From positions 4,030,001 through 4,094,000 of the forward strand of contig NZ_CP072941.1 of the NCBI RefSeq assembly GCF_018069625.1: DNA of 64,000 nt, given 5' to 3'. This document shows, piece by piece, positions 16,209-27,262 of the stretch (position 1 is its first letter; the number at the start of each line of letters is the position of its first letter). The notes beneath the pieces are model-generated. The model ran no database searches, was not told the DNA's origin, and was given only the letters and a program-made list of their open reading frames with translations. The position numbers and the translations under genes were made by a program. The stretch comes from Streptomyces yatensis (GTDB lineage: Bacteria; Actinomycetota; Actinomycetes; Streptomycetales; Streptomycetaceae).

Positions 16209-18385
16209 CCCGCGCCCTGCCCGGTCCCACGGACCACGTGGTGGTCGTCGGCGCCGGACTCGCCGGGCTGTCGGCGGCGCTGCACCTGCTGGGCGCCGGA
16301 CGCCGCGTCACCGTCCTCGAACGCGAGGACCTGCCCGGCGGCCGGGCCGGACGGCTCGACCTGGCCGGCTACCGGATCGACACCGGGCCCACCGTGCTGA
16401 CCATGCCGGAGCTGGCCGACGAGGCGTTCGCCGCCGTCGGCGACAGCCTGTGCGAGCGGGTCCACCTGGTCCCGCTGCACCCGGCCTACCGGGCCCGCTT
16501 CGCGGACGGCAGCAGCCTCGACGTCCACACCGGGGCGGACGCGATGGCCGCGGAGGTGGAACGGTTCGCCGGGCCGGCCGAGGCGGCGGGCTACCGGCGG
16601 CTGCGCGACTGGCTGGAGCGGCTGTACCGGGCGCAGCTGCGCCGGTTCATCGACGTCAACTTCGACTCGCCGCTCGGCCTGCTCAACGCCGACCTCGCCC
16701 GGCTGGCCGCGCTGGGCGGCTTCGGCCGCCTCGACGCCCGGATCGGCCGCTTCCTGAACGACGAGCGGCTGCGCCGGGTGTTCTCCTTCCAGGCCCTGTA
16801 CGCGGGTGTGCCCCCGGCGCGGGTGCTGGCCGCCTACGCGGTCATCGCCTACATGGACACCGTCGCCGGCGTGTACTTCCCCCGGGGCGGCATGCACGCC
16901 CTTCCGCGGGCGATGGCGGAGGCGGCCACCGACGCGGGCGCCGAGCTGCGGTACGGGCAACGGGTGACCCGCCTGGAACGGTCGGGCGAGCGGATCACCG
17001 CCGTCGTCACCGACACCGGCCGCATCCCGTGCGACGCGGTGATCCTCACCCCGGACCTGCCCGTCGCCTACCGGCTGCTCGGCCGTCGGCCACGCAGACC
17101 GCTCGGGCTGCGCCACTCCCCCTCCGCGGTCGTGCTGCACATCGGCACGGACCGCACCTGGCCCCAACTCGCCCATCACACGCTGTCGTTCGGCGCGGCA
17201 TGGCACACCACGTTCGACGAACTCGCCCGTGCCGGACGGCTGATGAGCGACCCGTCGCTGCTCATCACCCGGCCCACCGCCACCGACCCCGGCCTCGCGC
17301 CGCCCGGCCGCCACCTGCACTACATCCTCGCCCCCTGCCCCAACACCGCTATCGGCCCGCACGCGGCGGCCTGGTCCGACCTCGGCCCGCGCTACCGGGA
17401 CACGCTGCTGCGGGAGCTGGAGCGCCGCGGACTGGACGGCATCGAAGCCGCCATCGAGGAGGAGTGCCTGATCACCCCGGCCGACTGGCACACCCGAGGC
17501 CACGCCGCCGGGACACCCTTCTCGGCCGCCCACACCTTCGCCCAGACCGGCCCGTTCCGGCCCCGCAACCTGGTGCGCGGGACGGAGAACGCGGTGCTGG
17601 CCGGCTGCGGCACCACACCCGGCGTCGGCGTACCGACCGTGCTGCTGTCGGGAAAGCTGGCCGCGGCCCGCGTGACCGGCGTACCCGGACGCGGGACCAC
17701 CCGCCCGCGGCCCTCCACGACGTCCGCCCTCCCGGCGAGGGCTGCCCATCCGGCGAGGGCCGACGCCCCGGCGACCGCCGACCTCCCGCCGAGGGCCGGC
17801 CTCTCGGCGCCCACCAGCCCCCCGGCGACCGCCGACCTCCCGGCAACCCCCAGCCTCCCGACGAGGGCCGGAGCCCCGGCCAGGGCCGACCTCCCGACGA
17901 CCGCCGACCCCCCGGCAACCGCCAGCCCCCCGGCGACCACCGCCCACCCGGCAACCCCCAGCCTCCCGACGAGGGCCGGAGCCCCGGCCAGGGCCGACCT
18001 CCCGACGACCACCGCCCTCCCGACGAGGACCGGTGCCCCGACGACCACCGCCCACCCGGCGACCGCCGCCCGCCCGGCGACCACCGCCCACCCGACGAGG
18101 GCCGGTGCCCCGGCCCGCCCGGGTTCCCCGGCCCCGTCCGTGTCCCTGGCGGCCGTCACGCGGGAGGCGGCGGCCGCCCCACGAGCGCCTGAGACACCTC
18201 GCCCCTGCCCGACCGGCGCGCCGGAGCCGCCGGCCTCCTCACCGCAGTCCCCGGCCTCCTCACCGCAGCCCCCGGCCTCCTCACCGCAGCCCCCGCCCGC
18301 CGCGCTTCAGCCCCCGGTGCCGGAGAGCCCCCCGGCCGACCCGACCGACCCGACGGCCCCCGCGATCGAAGGCAGGACCGGATGA
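16205..18385 (+). CDS. crtI: Phytoene desaturase CrtI with long repeat tail
   Basis: A 726-residue phytoene desaturase that converts phytoene to lycopene. The FAD motif [17 protein letters not shown] and GGRAG lie at about residues 11-45, and the C-terminal flavin motif [20 protein letters not shown] ends the normal enzyme near residue 490. After it comes a tail of roughly 230 residues rich in Pro, Ala and Thr, coded by repeated DNA, which is not part of the family. The tail reads in frame into the crtB overlap (ATGA), so it may be a stop-loss into former intergenic repeats. Overlaps with both neighbours show an operon. Confidence 0.92.
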   Translation: MTRALPGPTDHVVVVGAGLAGLSAALHLLGAGRRVTVLEREDLPGGRAGRLDLAGYRIDTGPTVLTMPELADEAFAAVGDSLCERVHLVPLHPAYRARFADGSSLDVHTGADAMAAEVERFAGPAEAAGYRRLRDWLERLYRAQLRRFIDVNFDSPLGLLNADLARLAALGGFGRLDARIGRFLNDERLRRVFSFQALYAGVPPARVLAAYAVIAYMDTVAGVYFPRGGMHALPRAMAEAATDAGAELRYGQRVTRLERSGERITAVVTDTGRIPCDAVILTPDLPVAYRLLGRRPRRPLGLRHSPSAVVLHIGTDRTWPQLAHHTLSFGAAWHTTFDELARAGRLMSDPSLLITRPTATDPGLAPPGRHLHYILAPCPNTAIGPHAAAWSDLGPRYRDTLLRELERRGLDGIEAAIEEECLITPADWHTRGHAAGTPFSAAHTFAQTGPFRPRNLVRGTENAVLAGCGTTPGVGVPTVLLSGKLAAARVTGVPGRGTTRPRPSTTSALPARAAHPARADAPATADLPPRAGLSAPTSPPATADLPATPSLPTRAGAPARADLPTTADPPATASPPATTAHPATPSLPTRAGAPARADLPTTTALPTRTGAPTTTAHPATAARPATTAHPTRAGAPARPGSPAPSVSLAAVTREAAAAPRAPETPRPCPTGAPEPPASSPQSPASSPQPPASSPQPPPAALQPPVPESPPADPTDPTAPAIEGRTG
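17841..18010. repeat. 62-base direct repeat, 108-base period, in crtI tail
   Basis: A 62-base sequence starting CGGCAACCCCCAGCCTCC is present without change at 17841-17902 and 17949-18010. The 108-base period equals 36 codons, and the surrounding DNA is built from shorter CCGACGACC/GAGGGCCG units. Confidence 0.9.
18230..18291. repeat. 21-base repeat at the crtI 3' end
   Basis: Three copies of a 21-base unit containing CCGGCCTCCTCACCGCAG encode a PASSPQP heptapeptide repeat just before the crtB start. Confidence 0.8.
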
Positions 18386-19413
18386 CCGATCGAGAGCTCG
18401 ACGCGGCGGGTATCACCGATCCGGCGCTGCGTGCGGCCTACCGCCACTGCCGCGCCCTGAACGCCCGGCACGGCAAGACCTACTTCCTCGCCACCCGGCT
18501 GCTGCCCGTCGAGCGCCGACCCGCCGTGCACGCCCTGTACGGCTTCGCCCGCTGGGCCGACGACATCGTCGACTCCCTCGACTCCGGCGCCGGACCGGAT
18601 ATGCGGGTGCGGGCGCTGAGCCGGCTCCAGGGGGAGCTGGAGGAGGGGCTGCGGCGGGGCGACAGCGGCGAGCCGGTGGTGCGCGCGCTCGCCGACACCG
18701 CCCGCCGCTACGCCATCGACCACGCCCACTTCCGGGACTTCATGACCGCCATGCGCTCCGACCTGGTGGTGACGGCCTACCCCACCTACGCCGACCTGCG
18801 CGCCTATATGCACGGCTCGGCCGCGGTGATCGGGCTCGAGATGCTGCCGGTGCTGGGCACGGTGGTGCCGCGGGAGGAGGCCGCGCCGTACGCCGCGGCG
18901 CTCGGCGTCGCCTTCCAGCTGAGCAACTTCCTGCGGGATGTCGGCGAGGACCTGGACCGCGGGCGCGTCTATCTGCCCGCCGACCTGCTCGCCGGTCACG
19001 GCGTGGACCGGGAGTTGCTGGTCCGGAGCCGCGCGACGGGCCATCCGGACCGCCGGATCACCGCCGCGCTCAAGGAGTTCGAGGCGCTGACCCGCGGCGT
19101 GTACCGGACGGCGGTGCCCGGCATCGAACTGCTCGAACCGGTGGCGCGCCCCTGCATCCGCACGGCGACCGTCCTGTACGGCGGCATCCTGGACACCGTC
19201 GCCCGCGACGGCTACGCCGTGCTGCACCGGCGGTCGGCGGTGCAGCGGCGGCACCGGGCGGTGGTCGCCGTCGACGGGCTGGCCCGGGTGGCGGCGGCCC
19301 GGCTGCGGGCGCGCACCGGCCCCGGAGACCGGCCGCCCGCCCGCGCCCGCCCCCTGCCCGCGGCCGCGCCCCCGCCGGCGATGGCCGTCTGCTCCGCCGA
19401 GGAGGTCGCGTGA
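18382..19413 (+). CDS. crtB: Phytoene synthase CrtB
   Basis: A 343-residue squalene/phytoene synthase that joins two geranylgeranyl diphosphates. The first aspartate motif DDIVD is at residues 60-64 and the second, DVGED, at 186-190, within the conserved [22 protein letters not shown]. The last 40 residues are Pro/Ala-rich. Four-base overlaps join it to crtI upstream and to the Rieske gene downstream (GTGA). Confidence 0.95.
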   Translation: MTDRELDAAGITDPALRAAYRHCRALNARHGKTYFLATRLLPVERRPAVHALYGFARWADDIVDSLDSGAGPDMRVRALSRLQGELEEGLRRGDSGEPVVRALADTARRYAIDHAHFRDFMTAMRSDLVVTAYPTYADLRAYMHGSAAVIGLEMLPVLGTVVPREEAAPYAAALGVAFQLSNFLRDVGEDLDRGRVYLPADLLAGHGVDRELLVRSRATGHPDRRITAALKEFEALTRGVYRTAVPGIELLEPVARPCIRTATVLYGGILDTVARDGYAVLHRRSAVQRRHRAVVAVDGLARVAAARLRARTGPGDRPPARARPLPAAAPPPAMAVCSAEEVA

Positions 19414-20420
19414 ACCGCCGTCGCCTCCCGTTGACGCTGCGTCATCACGCCGTGCCCTGGGAGCGTCAACGGCCCACCTGGCGCGAGGCCCGGCCCGCGG
19501 TGATCGCCGGGGCGCTGAAGCGGGCGCAGGCCCGCCCGTCCGGGAACTGGTACGTCGTCGGCGCCTCCCGCGCCCTGCGGGGGGACGCCAAGCCGGCGTC
19601 GCGGACCGTGGCGGGTCAGGAGGTCGTGGTCTGGCGCGGCCCCGGCGGGCGCCTCGTCGGCGGACCGGGGATCTGCCCGCACCTGGGGGCGCCGCTGCGG
19701 GACAGCCCGGTGCGCTGCGGCACGCTGGTGTGCCACTGGCACGGGCTGGCCCTGGACGGCAGCCCGTACGCGGGCTGGTCGCCGCTGCCGGTGCACGACG
19801 ACGGGGTGCTGGTGTGGGTGCGGCTGGACACCGTCGGCGGGGAGGAGCCGCTGGACGCACCCGTCGTACCGCGGCGGCCCGAGCCCGCCCGCGCCCTGAC
19901 GGCCGTCTACACCGGGGTGGGTGTCTGTGAGCCCGAGGACGTGCTGGCCAACCGGCTCGATCCATGGCACGGGGCGTGGTTCCACCCCTACTCGTTCGTC
20001 GATCTGACGGTGGTGGACGCGCCTGGCGGACCGGCCCGCGCGGCGGACGGCGGCGCGGACGCCCTCACCGTCGACGTGTCCTTCAAGGTGGCGGGCCGGC
20101 TGGTCGTGCCGGTCCGTGCCGTCTTCACGGCACCCGAACCCCGCACCGTCGTCATGCGCATCACCGAGGGCGAGGGCGCGGGCTCCGTCGTGGAGACCCA
20201 TGCCACCCCGCTCGGCGCGGACGACTCCGGCCGCCCCCGCACCGCCGTCATCGAGGCGGTGGTGACCGCCTCGGACCGCCCGGGCTTCGCCGCCGCCCGC
20301 CGGGCCGCGCCCCTGCTGCGTCCCCTGATGCGCGCCGCGGCCGGCCGGCTGTGGCGGGACGACCTGGCCTACGCCGAGCGGCGCTGGCAGCTGCGCTCGA
20401 CGGGCCGCTTCCCGGGCTGA
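19410..20420 (+). CDS. Rieske [2Fe-2S] protein, DUF5914-like, of crt operon
   Basis: A 336-residue protein with an N-terminal basic region, a Rieske cluster site (C89-x-H91 and C108-x2-H111, in CPHLG and CHWHG) and a C-terminal domain of about 200 residues that could be an oxygenase-like or binding domain. The layout matches proteins annotated DUF5914 in Streptomyces carotenoid clusters. GTG at 19410 overlaps the crtB stop and has GGAGG upstream. It probably transfers electrons for, or carries out, oxidation of a carotenoid; no reaction is proven as far as I know. Confidence 0.85.
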   Translation: MNRRRLPLTLRHHAVPWERQRPTWREARPAVIAGALKRAQARPSGNWYVVGASRALRGDAKPASRTVAGQEVVVWRGPGGRLVGGPGICPHLGAPLRDSPVRCGTLVCHWHGLALDGSPYAGWSPLPVHDDGVLVWVRLDTVGGEEPLDAPVVPRRPEPARALTAVYTGVGVCEPEDVLANRLDPWHGAWFHPYSFVDLTVVDAPGGPARAADGGADALTVDVSFKVAGRLVVPVRAVFTAPEPRTVVMRITEGEGAGSVVETHATPLGADDSGRPRTAVIEAVVTASDRPGFAAARRAAPLLRPLMRAAAGRLWRDDLAYAERRWQLRSTGRFPG

Positions 20421-20663
20421 GCGGCGCGCGAGGCGTTCCCGAGCCCGTTCCAGAACCCGGCCGGAAGCCGCCTCGGGTGCGAGATGCGCGGAGGCGGCCG
20501 CTGGAACACCTCGAGCTGGTTGTGATCACCCTCCCTGTGACGCGCGTTCCGCAAAAGGCCCACCCAAAGGTCGTTACGTGGGGCCGTAACGGGGGACGAA
20601 TTGGCGTGGAGCTGATACGAGAGGAATACTCAAAAGGGAGTTTCCCGAAGATCGGAGGAATCC

Positions 20664-20819
20664 ATGATCGCCCTCGGGATCATTCTCCTCATCGTCGGCT
20701 TTGTGACCGGCATCTCCGTCCTGTGGACCATTGGCATCATCCTTCTCGTCATCGGAGCGATCCTCTGGGTCCTGGGCGCCGCCGGGCACGCGATCGGTGG
20801 GCGTCGGCACTACTGGTAG
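20664..20819 (+). CDS. DUF6131-like 51-residue membrane protein
   Basis: A very small protein of 51 residues made of two hydrophobic helices (IILLIVGFV and IGIILLVIGAILWVLG) and the C-terminus GGRRHYW. The sequence pattern fits the DUF6131 family found throughout Streptomyces; its role is unknown. GGAGGA lies about 7 bases before the ATG. Its last codons and stop are part of a 19-base tandem duplication. Confidence 0.85.
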   Translation: MIALGIILLIVGFVTGISVLWTIGIILLVIGAILWVLGAAGHAIGGRRHYW

Positions 20820-20838
20820 GCGTCGGCACTACTGGTAG
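20801..20838. repeat. Perfect 19-base tandem duplication at a gene end
   Basis: GCGTCGGCACTACTGGTAG occurs at 20801-20819 and again, unchanged, at 20820-20838. The first copy encodes the end of the DUF6131-like protein including its TAG stop; the second copy is untranslated. Confidence 0.95.
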
Positions 20839-20925
20839 CAGAGCCGTCGACGCGCGCCGGAGAAGTGAGACTCGGCCCCCGCTCAGGTAACCGGCGGGGC
20901 AGACGAAAGCCGAGACCAGGACAGC

Positions 20926-20965
20926 GTTGAGGGCTCGACCGGCGCGCGCCGGTCGAGCCCTCAAC
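20926..20965. terminator. 40-base perfect palindrome, bidirectional terminator
   Basis: A 20-base arm starting GTTGAGGGCTCGACC is followed at once by its exact reverse complement. It lies between the convergent DUF6131-like and GvpU-like genes, where a bidirectional terminator is expected. There is no T-run, as is common in high-GC terminators. Confidence 0.75.
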
Positions 20966-21027
20966 CCATTCCATTCAGTGTCGGGTCGGCAAGACGGTGC
21001 CTCCAGGGCCGACCAGGGGTCCGTGAC

Positions 21028-21402
21028 TCATGCGTCGGAGTAGCTGAAGTCGCCAACGGTCCAGCCGCTGACGTCCTTGATCGCGACGCGGTACATCCCG
21101 CCCGTCTCGGGGATCCCGATGCTTCCTTGCAGGATTCGGGCGACATGAAAATGCAGATGGGTGGGCGGCCCAGCGCGGTCCGGCCGGTCCTGCGTCTCGT
21201 CGGCGGTGAAGACGCCGGAGAAGGGGCCGAGGCGGTCCGAGTCCCTCAGGATCTCCGACACCCGCTGCCTCCACACGGCTTCGGGAGCCAACCGTCCGGT
21301 GATGACGGCGCCGCCGGTGACCACGGTCAGGGACATCTGATTGCTCCGCTCGGACTCCACCATGGCGGCCAGGTCGACGAGCAGTTCGTCAGCGTTCGAC
21401 AT
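21028..21402 (-). CDS. Orphan GvpU-like gas vesicle accessory protein
   Basis: A 124-residue soluble protein. The order of segments, LTVVTGGAVITGRL near the start, then PTHLHFHVARI and a final YRVAIKDVSGWTVGDFSY, resembles GvpU, an accessory protein of gas vesicle clusters. No other gvp gene is nearby, so it may have another role. The ATG at 21402 begins MSNADELLVDL; upstream in-frame residues look unlike the family. It faces the DUF6131-like gene across a 40-base palindrome. Confidence 0.6.
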   Translation of the reverse strand: MSNADELLVDLAAMVESERSNQMSLTVVTGGAVITGRLAPEAVWRQRVSEILRDSDRLGPFSGVFTADETQDRPDRAGPPTHLHFHVARILQGSIGIPETGGMYRVAIKDVSGWTVGDFSYSDA

Positions 21403-21625
21403 GAGAGCCGATTTTATTCGTCCGTCCGGCCGGGTGTACCCCACTGGGCGCGACGGCCCCGGCGGAGGGCCTCCTGCGCGGGCCGCGGCACGGCCACCGC
21501 GACGTTGTCCGGCCCGGTCACGGAGGACGGCCGTGAAGGGCCGGCGCCGGGCCGAACCGACCCGGCGTCGCCGGCCGCGCTTACCGCGGAGACCTCATCT
21601 CCCCAGGTCAGCGATGGGGAGGAGT

Positions 21626-22714
<1,089 letters not shown>

Positions 22715-22922
22715 GTTGGCGACTTCCCGTAACTTCCCGTGGTCGGGATGTGAGGACAGAGGACGGACCCCGGCGGGGCCGGTCCACCAGTCTACGGGGC
22801 CGCCCCCGATCGCCCGGCCGATCACCCAGCCGGGCTGACAATCGGTCGAACACACTGCCAAGGTCCTGCGAAGGGCGTGTCCAAGACCGGATTCCCGCCC
22901 TCCGGCCGCCTACGTTGGTCGG

Positions 22923-23591
22923 GTGGAGCAATACAGCACGCGTACGCCGCGCCGCGCGGCGGCCCCGCCGCCCCGCCCGGCCGCGGACGACACGTACACC
23001 GGCCGGAGCCGAGGCGCCGGTCAGGGCCGTGGACGGCCCGGTGGCGCGGCCCGGGACGTCCGGCCGCCCGCGCGGCGGACGGGGCCGTCCGGTCCGGCCG
23101 CGGCGCTGCCCGCCGCGCTGCGGCGGGCCCGGGGGCTGTCCCTTCCGGACCCCCGGCTGACCGGGCTGGGCGCGGGGCTGCTGACCGCGCTCACCATGCT
23201 GGGCATCGGCTGTCTGGACGCGCTGCTGTTCTCCGGCTCACCCACCGTGTACAGCGTGCTCTTCCTGCCGGCCTGCGCGGCCTGCGGGCTGTGGGTGCGC
23301 CCCGCCGATCTGCTGGCGGCGCCGGTGACGGCGCCGCTGGCCTATACGGTCGGGCTGCTGCCGATCAACGACGGGTCGGCCGGCTTCAGCGGACAGGCGG
23401 TGGGGGTGTTCACCGCACTGTCGCTGCAGGCCGGCTGGCTCTACGCGGGGACGCTGCTGACCGTGGTGATCGTGCTCGTACGGCGGGCGGTGCTGGTCAC
23501 CCGGCGTCGTCGGCAGCAGCGGCCGCGGCCATCGCGGCCCCCACGATCCCCGCGTTATTCTGCAGCTGCGCAGGCACGATCTCGGCCCTGA
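22923..23591 (+). CDS. DUF6542-like membrane protein
   Basis: A 222-residue protein with about 75 disordered, Arg/Pro-rich N-terminal residues and then four hydrophobic helices (TGLGAGLLTALTMLGIG, VLFLPACAACGLWV, APLAYTVGLLP, AGTLLTVVIVLV). The pattern fits the DUF6542 family seen beside ychF in Streptomyces. A GTG start at 22923 is used; the ribosome site is weak. The 3' end overlaps the convergent ppgK end by 95 bases, so its basic tail is coded opposite the kinase C-terminus. Confidence 0.8.
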   Translation: MEQYSTRTPRRAAAPPPRPAADDTYTGRSRGAGQGRGRPGGAARDVRPPARRTGPSGPAAALPAALRRARGLSLPDPRLTGLGAGLLTALTMLGIGCLDALLFSGSPTVYSVLFLPACAACGLWVRPADLLAAPVTAPLAYTVGLLPINDGSAGFSGQAVGVFTALSLQAGWLYAGTLLTVVIVLVRRAVLVTRRRRQQRPRPSRPPRSPRYSAAAQARSRP

Positions 23592-24288
23592 CGCCCTCGA
23601 TCAGCGGCAGGAACTTGTCCGCCTTACGGCTCACCCCGCCGCCCAGCACGAAGAGCTCCGGCGAGAACAGCATCTCCAGGTGATGGAGGTACTTCTGCAC
23701 CCGGCGCGCCCAGTGCGACCAGCTGAGCTCGTGATCGTCCTTGGCCTTGGTCGAGGCCCGCTTCTCCGCCTCGTGGCCGTCCAGCTCCAGATGGCCCAGC
23801 TCGGTGTTGGTGAGCAGATGGCCGTCGGTGAAGAGCGCGCTGCCGATGCCGGTACCGAGGGTGAGTACGATCACGGTGCCCTTCACGCCGCGGGCGGCGC
23901 CGAAGGCCACTTCCGCGACCCCGGCCGCGTCCGCGTCGTTCAGCACCGTGACGGGGCAGTGCAGCCGCTCGCCGAGCTGTGACGCCAGATCGGTGCCGAT
24001 CCAGCTCTTGTCGACATTCGCGGCGGTAAGAGTGACACCGTTCTTCACCACACCCGGGAAGGTCACCCCGACCGGCCGCCCGGACCAGCCGAAATGCCGG
24101 ACGACCTCCACCACACCGTCCAGGACCGCCTCGGGCGTGGACGGATGCGGGGTGAGCACCTTATGGCGCTCCTCCGCGAGCTCACCCCGGTCCAGGTCCA
24201 CCGGGGCGCCCTTGATGCCCGAACCGCCGATGTCGATGCCGAACACCTTCGCCGCGGACGCCCCCGTGGCCCCCTGGTCCTGCGTCAC
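23497..24288 (-). CDS. ppgK: Polyphosphate glucokinase
   Basis: A 263-residue ROK-family glucokinase that phosphorylates glucose with polyphosphate or [14 protein letters not shown] is the phosphate-1 motif, [11 protein letters not shown] holds the catalytic Asp, and [12 protein letters not shown] is the phosphate-2/sugar segment; [13 protein letters not shown] is typical of actinobacterial PpgK. The GTG start overlaps the ispH stop by four bases, so it is coupled to ispH. The 3' end overlaps the DUF6542 gene. Confidence 0.95.
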   Translation of the reverse strand: MTQDQGATGASAAKVFGIDIGGSGIKGAPVDLDRGELAEERHKVLTPHPSTPEAVLDGVVEVVRHFGWSGRPVGVTFPGVVKNGVTLTAANVDKSWIGTDLASQLGERLHCPVTVLNDADAAGVAEVAFGAARGVKGTVIVLTLGTGIGSALFTDGHLLTNTELGHLELDGHEAEKRASTKAKDDHELSWSHWARRVQKYLHHLEMLFSPELFVLGGGVSRKADKFLPLIEGVRAEIVPAQLQNNAGIVGAAMAAAAAADDAG

Positions 24289-25349
24289 CGCTGCGGTCCC
24301 TCCGCCTCGGCGGCGACCGCCGCGGCCGCCGGCTCACCGGCCGCCGGCTCACCGGCCTCCGGCTCACCGGCGGACGTCGCGGCCGCTGCCGCCTCCGCCC
24401 GCAGGTCCCGGCGCAGCTCCTTGGGGAGCGAGAAGGTCAGGGACTCCTGCATCGGCTGGACGACCTCGACATCGCCGAAGCCGCGCTCGGCCAGCCACTC
24501 CAGGACGCCCTCGACGAGCACGTCCGGAACGGAGGCGCCCGAGGTCACGCCGACCGTGGTGACGCCCTCCAGCCATGCCTCGTCGATCTCGCTCGCGTAG
24601 TCGACCAGATGGCCGTCCTTGGCGCCCGCGCCGATGGCGACCTCCACCAGCCGCACCGAGTTGGAGGAGTTCTTGGAGCCGACCACGATGACCAGGTCGG
24701 ACTCGGCGGCCACCTGCTTGATGGCGATCTGGCGGTTCTGGGTGGCGTAGCAGATGTCGTCGCTGGGCGGGCTGATGAGCTGCGGGAAGCGCTCCTTGAG
24801 CGCGTCCACGGTCTCCATGGTCTCGTCGACGGAGAGGGTGGTCTGGGAGAGCCAGACGACCTTGGACTCGTCGCGCACATCGACGTTCTTCACATCGTCG
24901 GGGCCGTCGACCAGGGTGATGTGCTCCGGGGCCTCACCGCTGGTGCCGATGACCTCCTCATGGCCCTCGTGACCGATCAGGAGGATGTCGTAGTCCTCCT
25001 TGGCGAACCGGACTGCTTCCTTGTGGACCTTGGTCACCAGCGGACAGGTGGCGTCGATGGTGGCCAGCTTGCGCTCGGCGGCCTCCTCGTGGACCACCGG
25101 CGCGACACCGTGCGCCGAGAAGATCACGATGGAGCCCTCGGGCACCTCTTCCGTCTCGTCGACGAAGATGGCGCCCTTTTTCTCCAGGGTCCGGACGACG
25201 TACTTGTTGTGGACGATCTCCTTGCGCACATAGATCGGCGCGCCGTACTGCTCCAGGGCCTTCTCGACGGCGATCACGGCACGGTCGACACCGGCACAGT
25301 AGCCACGGGGGGCCGCGAGCAGGACCCTTCGGGCGGAGGTTGCAGTCAT
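24285..25349 (-). CDS. ispH: 4-hydroxy-3-methylbut-2-enyl diphosphate reductase
   Basis: A 354-residue IspH (LytB), the last enzyme of the MEP pathway, making IPP and DMAPP. The three cluster cysteines appear in GYCAGV, DATCPLV and ICYATQNRQ, with the conserved HGV and TSGASVPD segments. The ATG at 25349 has GGGGGA just upstream and is preferred over one nine bases earlier. The C-terminus carries an extra Ala/Glu/Pro tail with AGEPA repeats. Its products feed the carotenoid and polyprenyl enzymes also in this window. Confidence 0.96.
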   Translation of the reverse strand: MTATSARRVLLAAPRGYCAGVDRAVIAVEKALEQYGAPIYVRKEIVHNKYVVRTLEKKGAIFVDETEEVPEGSIVIFSAHGVAPVVHEEAAERKLATIDATCPLVTKVHKEAVRFAKEDYDILLIGHEGHEEVIGTSGEAPEHITLVDGPDDVKNVDVRDESKVVWLSQTTLSVDETMETVDALKERFPQLISPPSDDICYATQNRQIAIKQVAAESDLVIVVGSKNSSNSVRLVEVAIGAGAKDGHLVDYASEIDEAWLEGVTTVGVTSGASVPDVLVEGVLEWLAERGFGDVEVVQPMQESLTFSLPKELRRDLRAEAAAAATSAGEPEAGEPAAGEPAAAAVAAEAEGPQR

Positions 25350-25411
25350 GTCCCCCATGGTAGGGGCGATGACCCCGGGGTCTGTCGGTGGTGACCGATA
25401 CCCTCGCGGTC

Positions 25412-26632
25412 ATGGCTGTCAACACGTCCGCGGAGGCGCCGATCCCGGTCGGCGAGGTGTCCCGGCTGATCGGAAGCTGGATCGACCGGCTCGGCGCGGT
25501 GTGGGTCGAGGGGCAGATCACCCAGCTGTCCCGGCGCCCGGGCGCCGGTGTGGTGTTTCTGACCCTGCGCGACCCCAGTTACGACATCTCGCTGACCGTC
25601 ACCTGCTTCCGCGCCGTCTTCGACCGCATCGCGGACACGGTGCGCGAGGGCGCGCGGGTCGTGGTGCACGCCAAGCCGGAGTGGTACGCGCCGCGGGGCC
25701 AGCTGTCCCTGCGGGCCGCCGAGATCCGCCCGGTGGGCGTGGGCGAACTGCTCGCGCGGCTCGAGCAGTTGAAGAAGGCGCTGGCGGCCGAGGGGCTGTT
25801 CGCGGCCGAGCGCAAGAAGCCGCTGCCCTTTCTGCCGCAGCTGATAGGGCTGGTCTGCGGGCGCGCCTCGGCCGCCGAGCGCGATGTGCTGGAGAACGCA
25901 CGGCTGCGCTGGCCCGCCGTCCGCTTCGAGGTGCGCAATGTGGCGGTGCAGGGGGTGCACGCGGTGCCGCAGGTGATCGAGGCGGTCAAGGAGCTCGACG
26001 CGCTGCCGGAAGTGGACGTGATCGTGGTGGCGCGCGGCGGCGGCAGTGTGGAGGATCTGCTGCCGTTCTCCGATGAGCAGCTGGTGCGGGCGGTGGCCGC
26101 GTGCCGTACGCCGGTGGTCTCCGCGATCGGCCATGAGCCGGACTCACCGCTGCTCGACCTGGTCGCCGATCTGCGCGCCTCCACGCCCACCGACGCGGCG
26201 AAGAAGATCGTGCCGGATGTGGGCGAGGAGCTGATGCGCGTCCAGCAGCTGCGGGAGCGCGCGCTGCGCAGTGTGCACGGGCTGCTGGACCGGGAGGAGC
26301 GGGGGCTGGCCGCCGCGCTGGCCCGGCCCTGCATGCGGGAGCCGCACCGCATGGTGGACGAGCGGGCGGAGCGGATCACGGCGGTGCTGGAGCGCGCCCG
26401 CCGCTGCCTGGGCCATCTGCTGGACCGGGCCGACTCCGAGCTGGCCCACACCCAGGCGCGGGTGGTGGCCCTCTCCCCCGCCGCGACGCTGCGGCGGGGC
26501 TATGCGGTGCTGCAGCACCCCGACGGCTCGGTGGTGCGGGCGGCCGACGAGGTCACGGAGGGCGAGGAGCTGCGCGCGCGGGTCGCCGAGGGCGAGTTCC
26601 GGGCGCGCGTCGCTGTCGGTCCGGCTGAATAG
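25412..26632 (+). CDS. xseA: Exodeoxyribonuclease VII large subunit
   Basis: A 406-residue XseA. The N-terminal OB-fold ([25 protein letters not shown]) and the catalytic core with [17 protein letters not shown] and [13 protein letters not shown] are clear; a long helical region follows. With XseB it degrades single-stranded DNA. The ATG at 25412 gives the family N-terminus MAVNTS; an earlier ATG at 25388 is in frame. It is divergent from ispH and followed 10 bases later by xseB. Confidence 0.95.
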   Translation: MAVNTSAEAPIPVGEVSRLIGSWIDRLGAVWVEGQITQLSRRPGAGVVFLTLRDPSYDISLTVTCFRAVFDRIADTVREGARVVVHAKPEWYAPRGQLSLRAAEIRPVGVGELLARLEQLKKALAAEGLFAAERKKPLPFLPQLIGLVCGRASAAERDVLENARLRWPAVRFEVRNVAVQGVHAVPQVIEAVKELDALPEVDVIVVARGGGSVEDLLPFSDEQLVRAVAACRTPVVSAIGHEPDSPLLDLVADLRASTPTDAAKKIVPDVGEELMRVQQLRERALRSVHGLLDREERGLAAALARPCMREPHRMVDERAERITAVLERARRCLGHLLDRADSELAHTQARVVALSPAATLRRGYAVLQHPDGSVVRAADEVTEGEELRARVAEGEFRARVAVGPAE

Positions 26633-26642
26633 GGTGAGGGGC

Positions 26643-26942
26643 ATGGCGAAGACGGACGAGCAGGCCCAGCAGACCGCGCGGAGCGACGCCCCGGGGGCGG
26701 AGACCACGCTCGGCTATGAGCAGGCGCGGGACGAGCTGGTCGAGGTGGTCCGCCGGCTGGAGGCGGGCGGCACCAGCCTGGAGGAGTCGCTCGCGCTGTG
26801 GGAGCGGGGCGAGGAGCTGGCCAAGGTCTGCCGCCGCTGGCTGGAGGGCGCGCGGGCACGGCTGGACGCGGCGCTGGCGGACGAGACGGATGCGGACGCG
26901 GAAGGGGACGGCGAGGGCGAGGAGCGCCCGCCCGAGGGGTGA
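26643..26942 (+). CDS. xseB: Exodeoxyribonuclease VII small subunit
   Basis: A 99-residue small subunit. The conserved core [38 protein letters not shown] lies at about residues 24-63; the tail is Asp/Glu-rich. It binds the XseA helical region. The ATG follows the xseA stop by 10 bases, in the same operon. Confidence 0.95.
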   Translation: MAKTDEQAQQTARSDAPGAETTLGYEQARDELVEVVRRLEAGGTSLEESLALWERGEELAKVCRRWLEGARARLDAALADETDADAEGDGEGEERPPEG

Positions 26943-27187
26943 CCGCCGGCGGTTTGCCGCTCACCGCTTGCCGTTCACCCCTTGTTGCTCGCCGCCGACC
27001 GGCCGGGCTGGGTGCTGCCCGGCGCCGCGCGGCCGGGTTCGGTTGTTGCCCGCCGTCGCACGGCCGTCGATGACCGGCCGCGCCCGATCACCCGCCGTCG
27101 TACGGCCGCACTCGATGCAGCGCGCCCGGTCCTCGCGCGCTGCGCACCATGTGATTCAGAGCACCTTCCGCACCCTGCGCCAACTTT
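26943..27187. other. Gene-free stretch after xseB
   Basis: Together with the promoter described next, this makes a 320-base gap between xseB and the nitroreductase gene. It is low-complexity GC-rich DNA with repeated CCGCCG, GCTCACCG and GACCGGCCG-type words; no ORF with family character, tRNA or clear terminator was found. Confidence 0.5.
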
Positions 27188-27219
27188 TTAGTTGAACATT
27201 AATCTAAGCGCCGTACAGT
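27188..27219 (+). promoter_or_regulatory. Nitroreductase promoter with overlapping dyad
   Basis: A TTGAAC -35-like box (27192-27197) and a TACAGT -10-like box (27214-27219) are 16 bases apart. The -35 box lies inside an imperfect 20-base dyad (27188-27207, TTAG ... CTAA, 7 of 10 pairs match). This is the layout of a repressor site covering a promoter. It is A/T-rich against a GC-rich background. Confidence 0.55.
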
Positions 27220-27262
27220 AGAGGCCGTCAGCGATATCCCCGCTTATGCAGAGGTTTCTTCC

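Noticed and set aside
26943..27187. Small ORFs in the xseB-nitroreductase gap
   Set aside because: They lack ribosome sites, are open in several frames as expected for GC-rich DNA, and show no family character.
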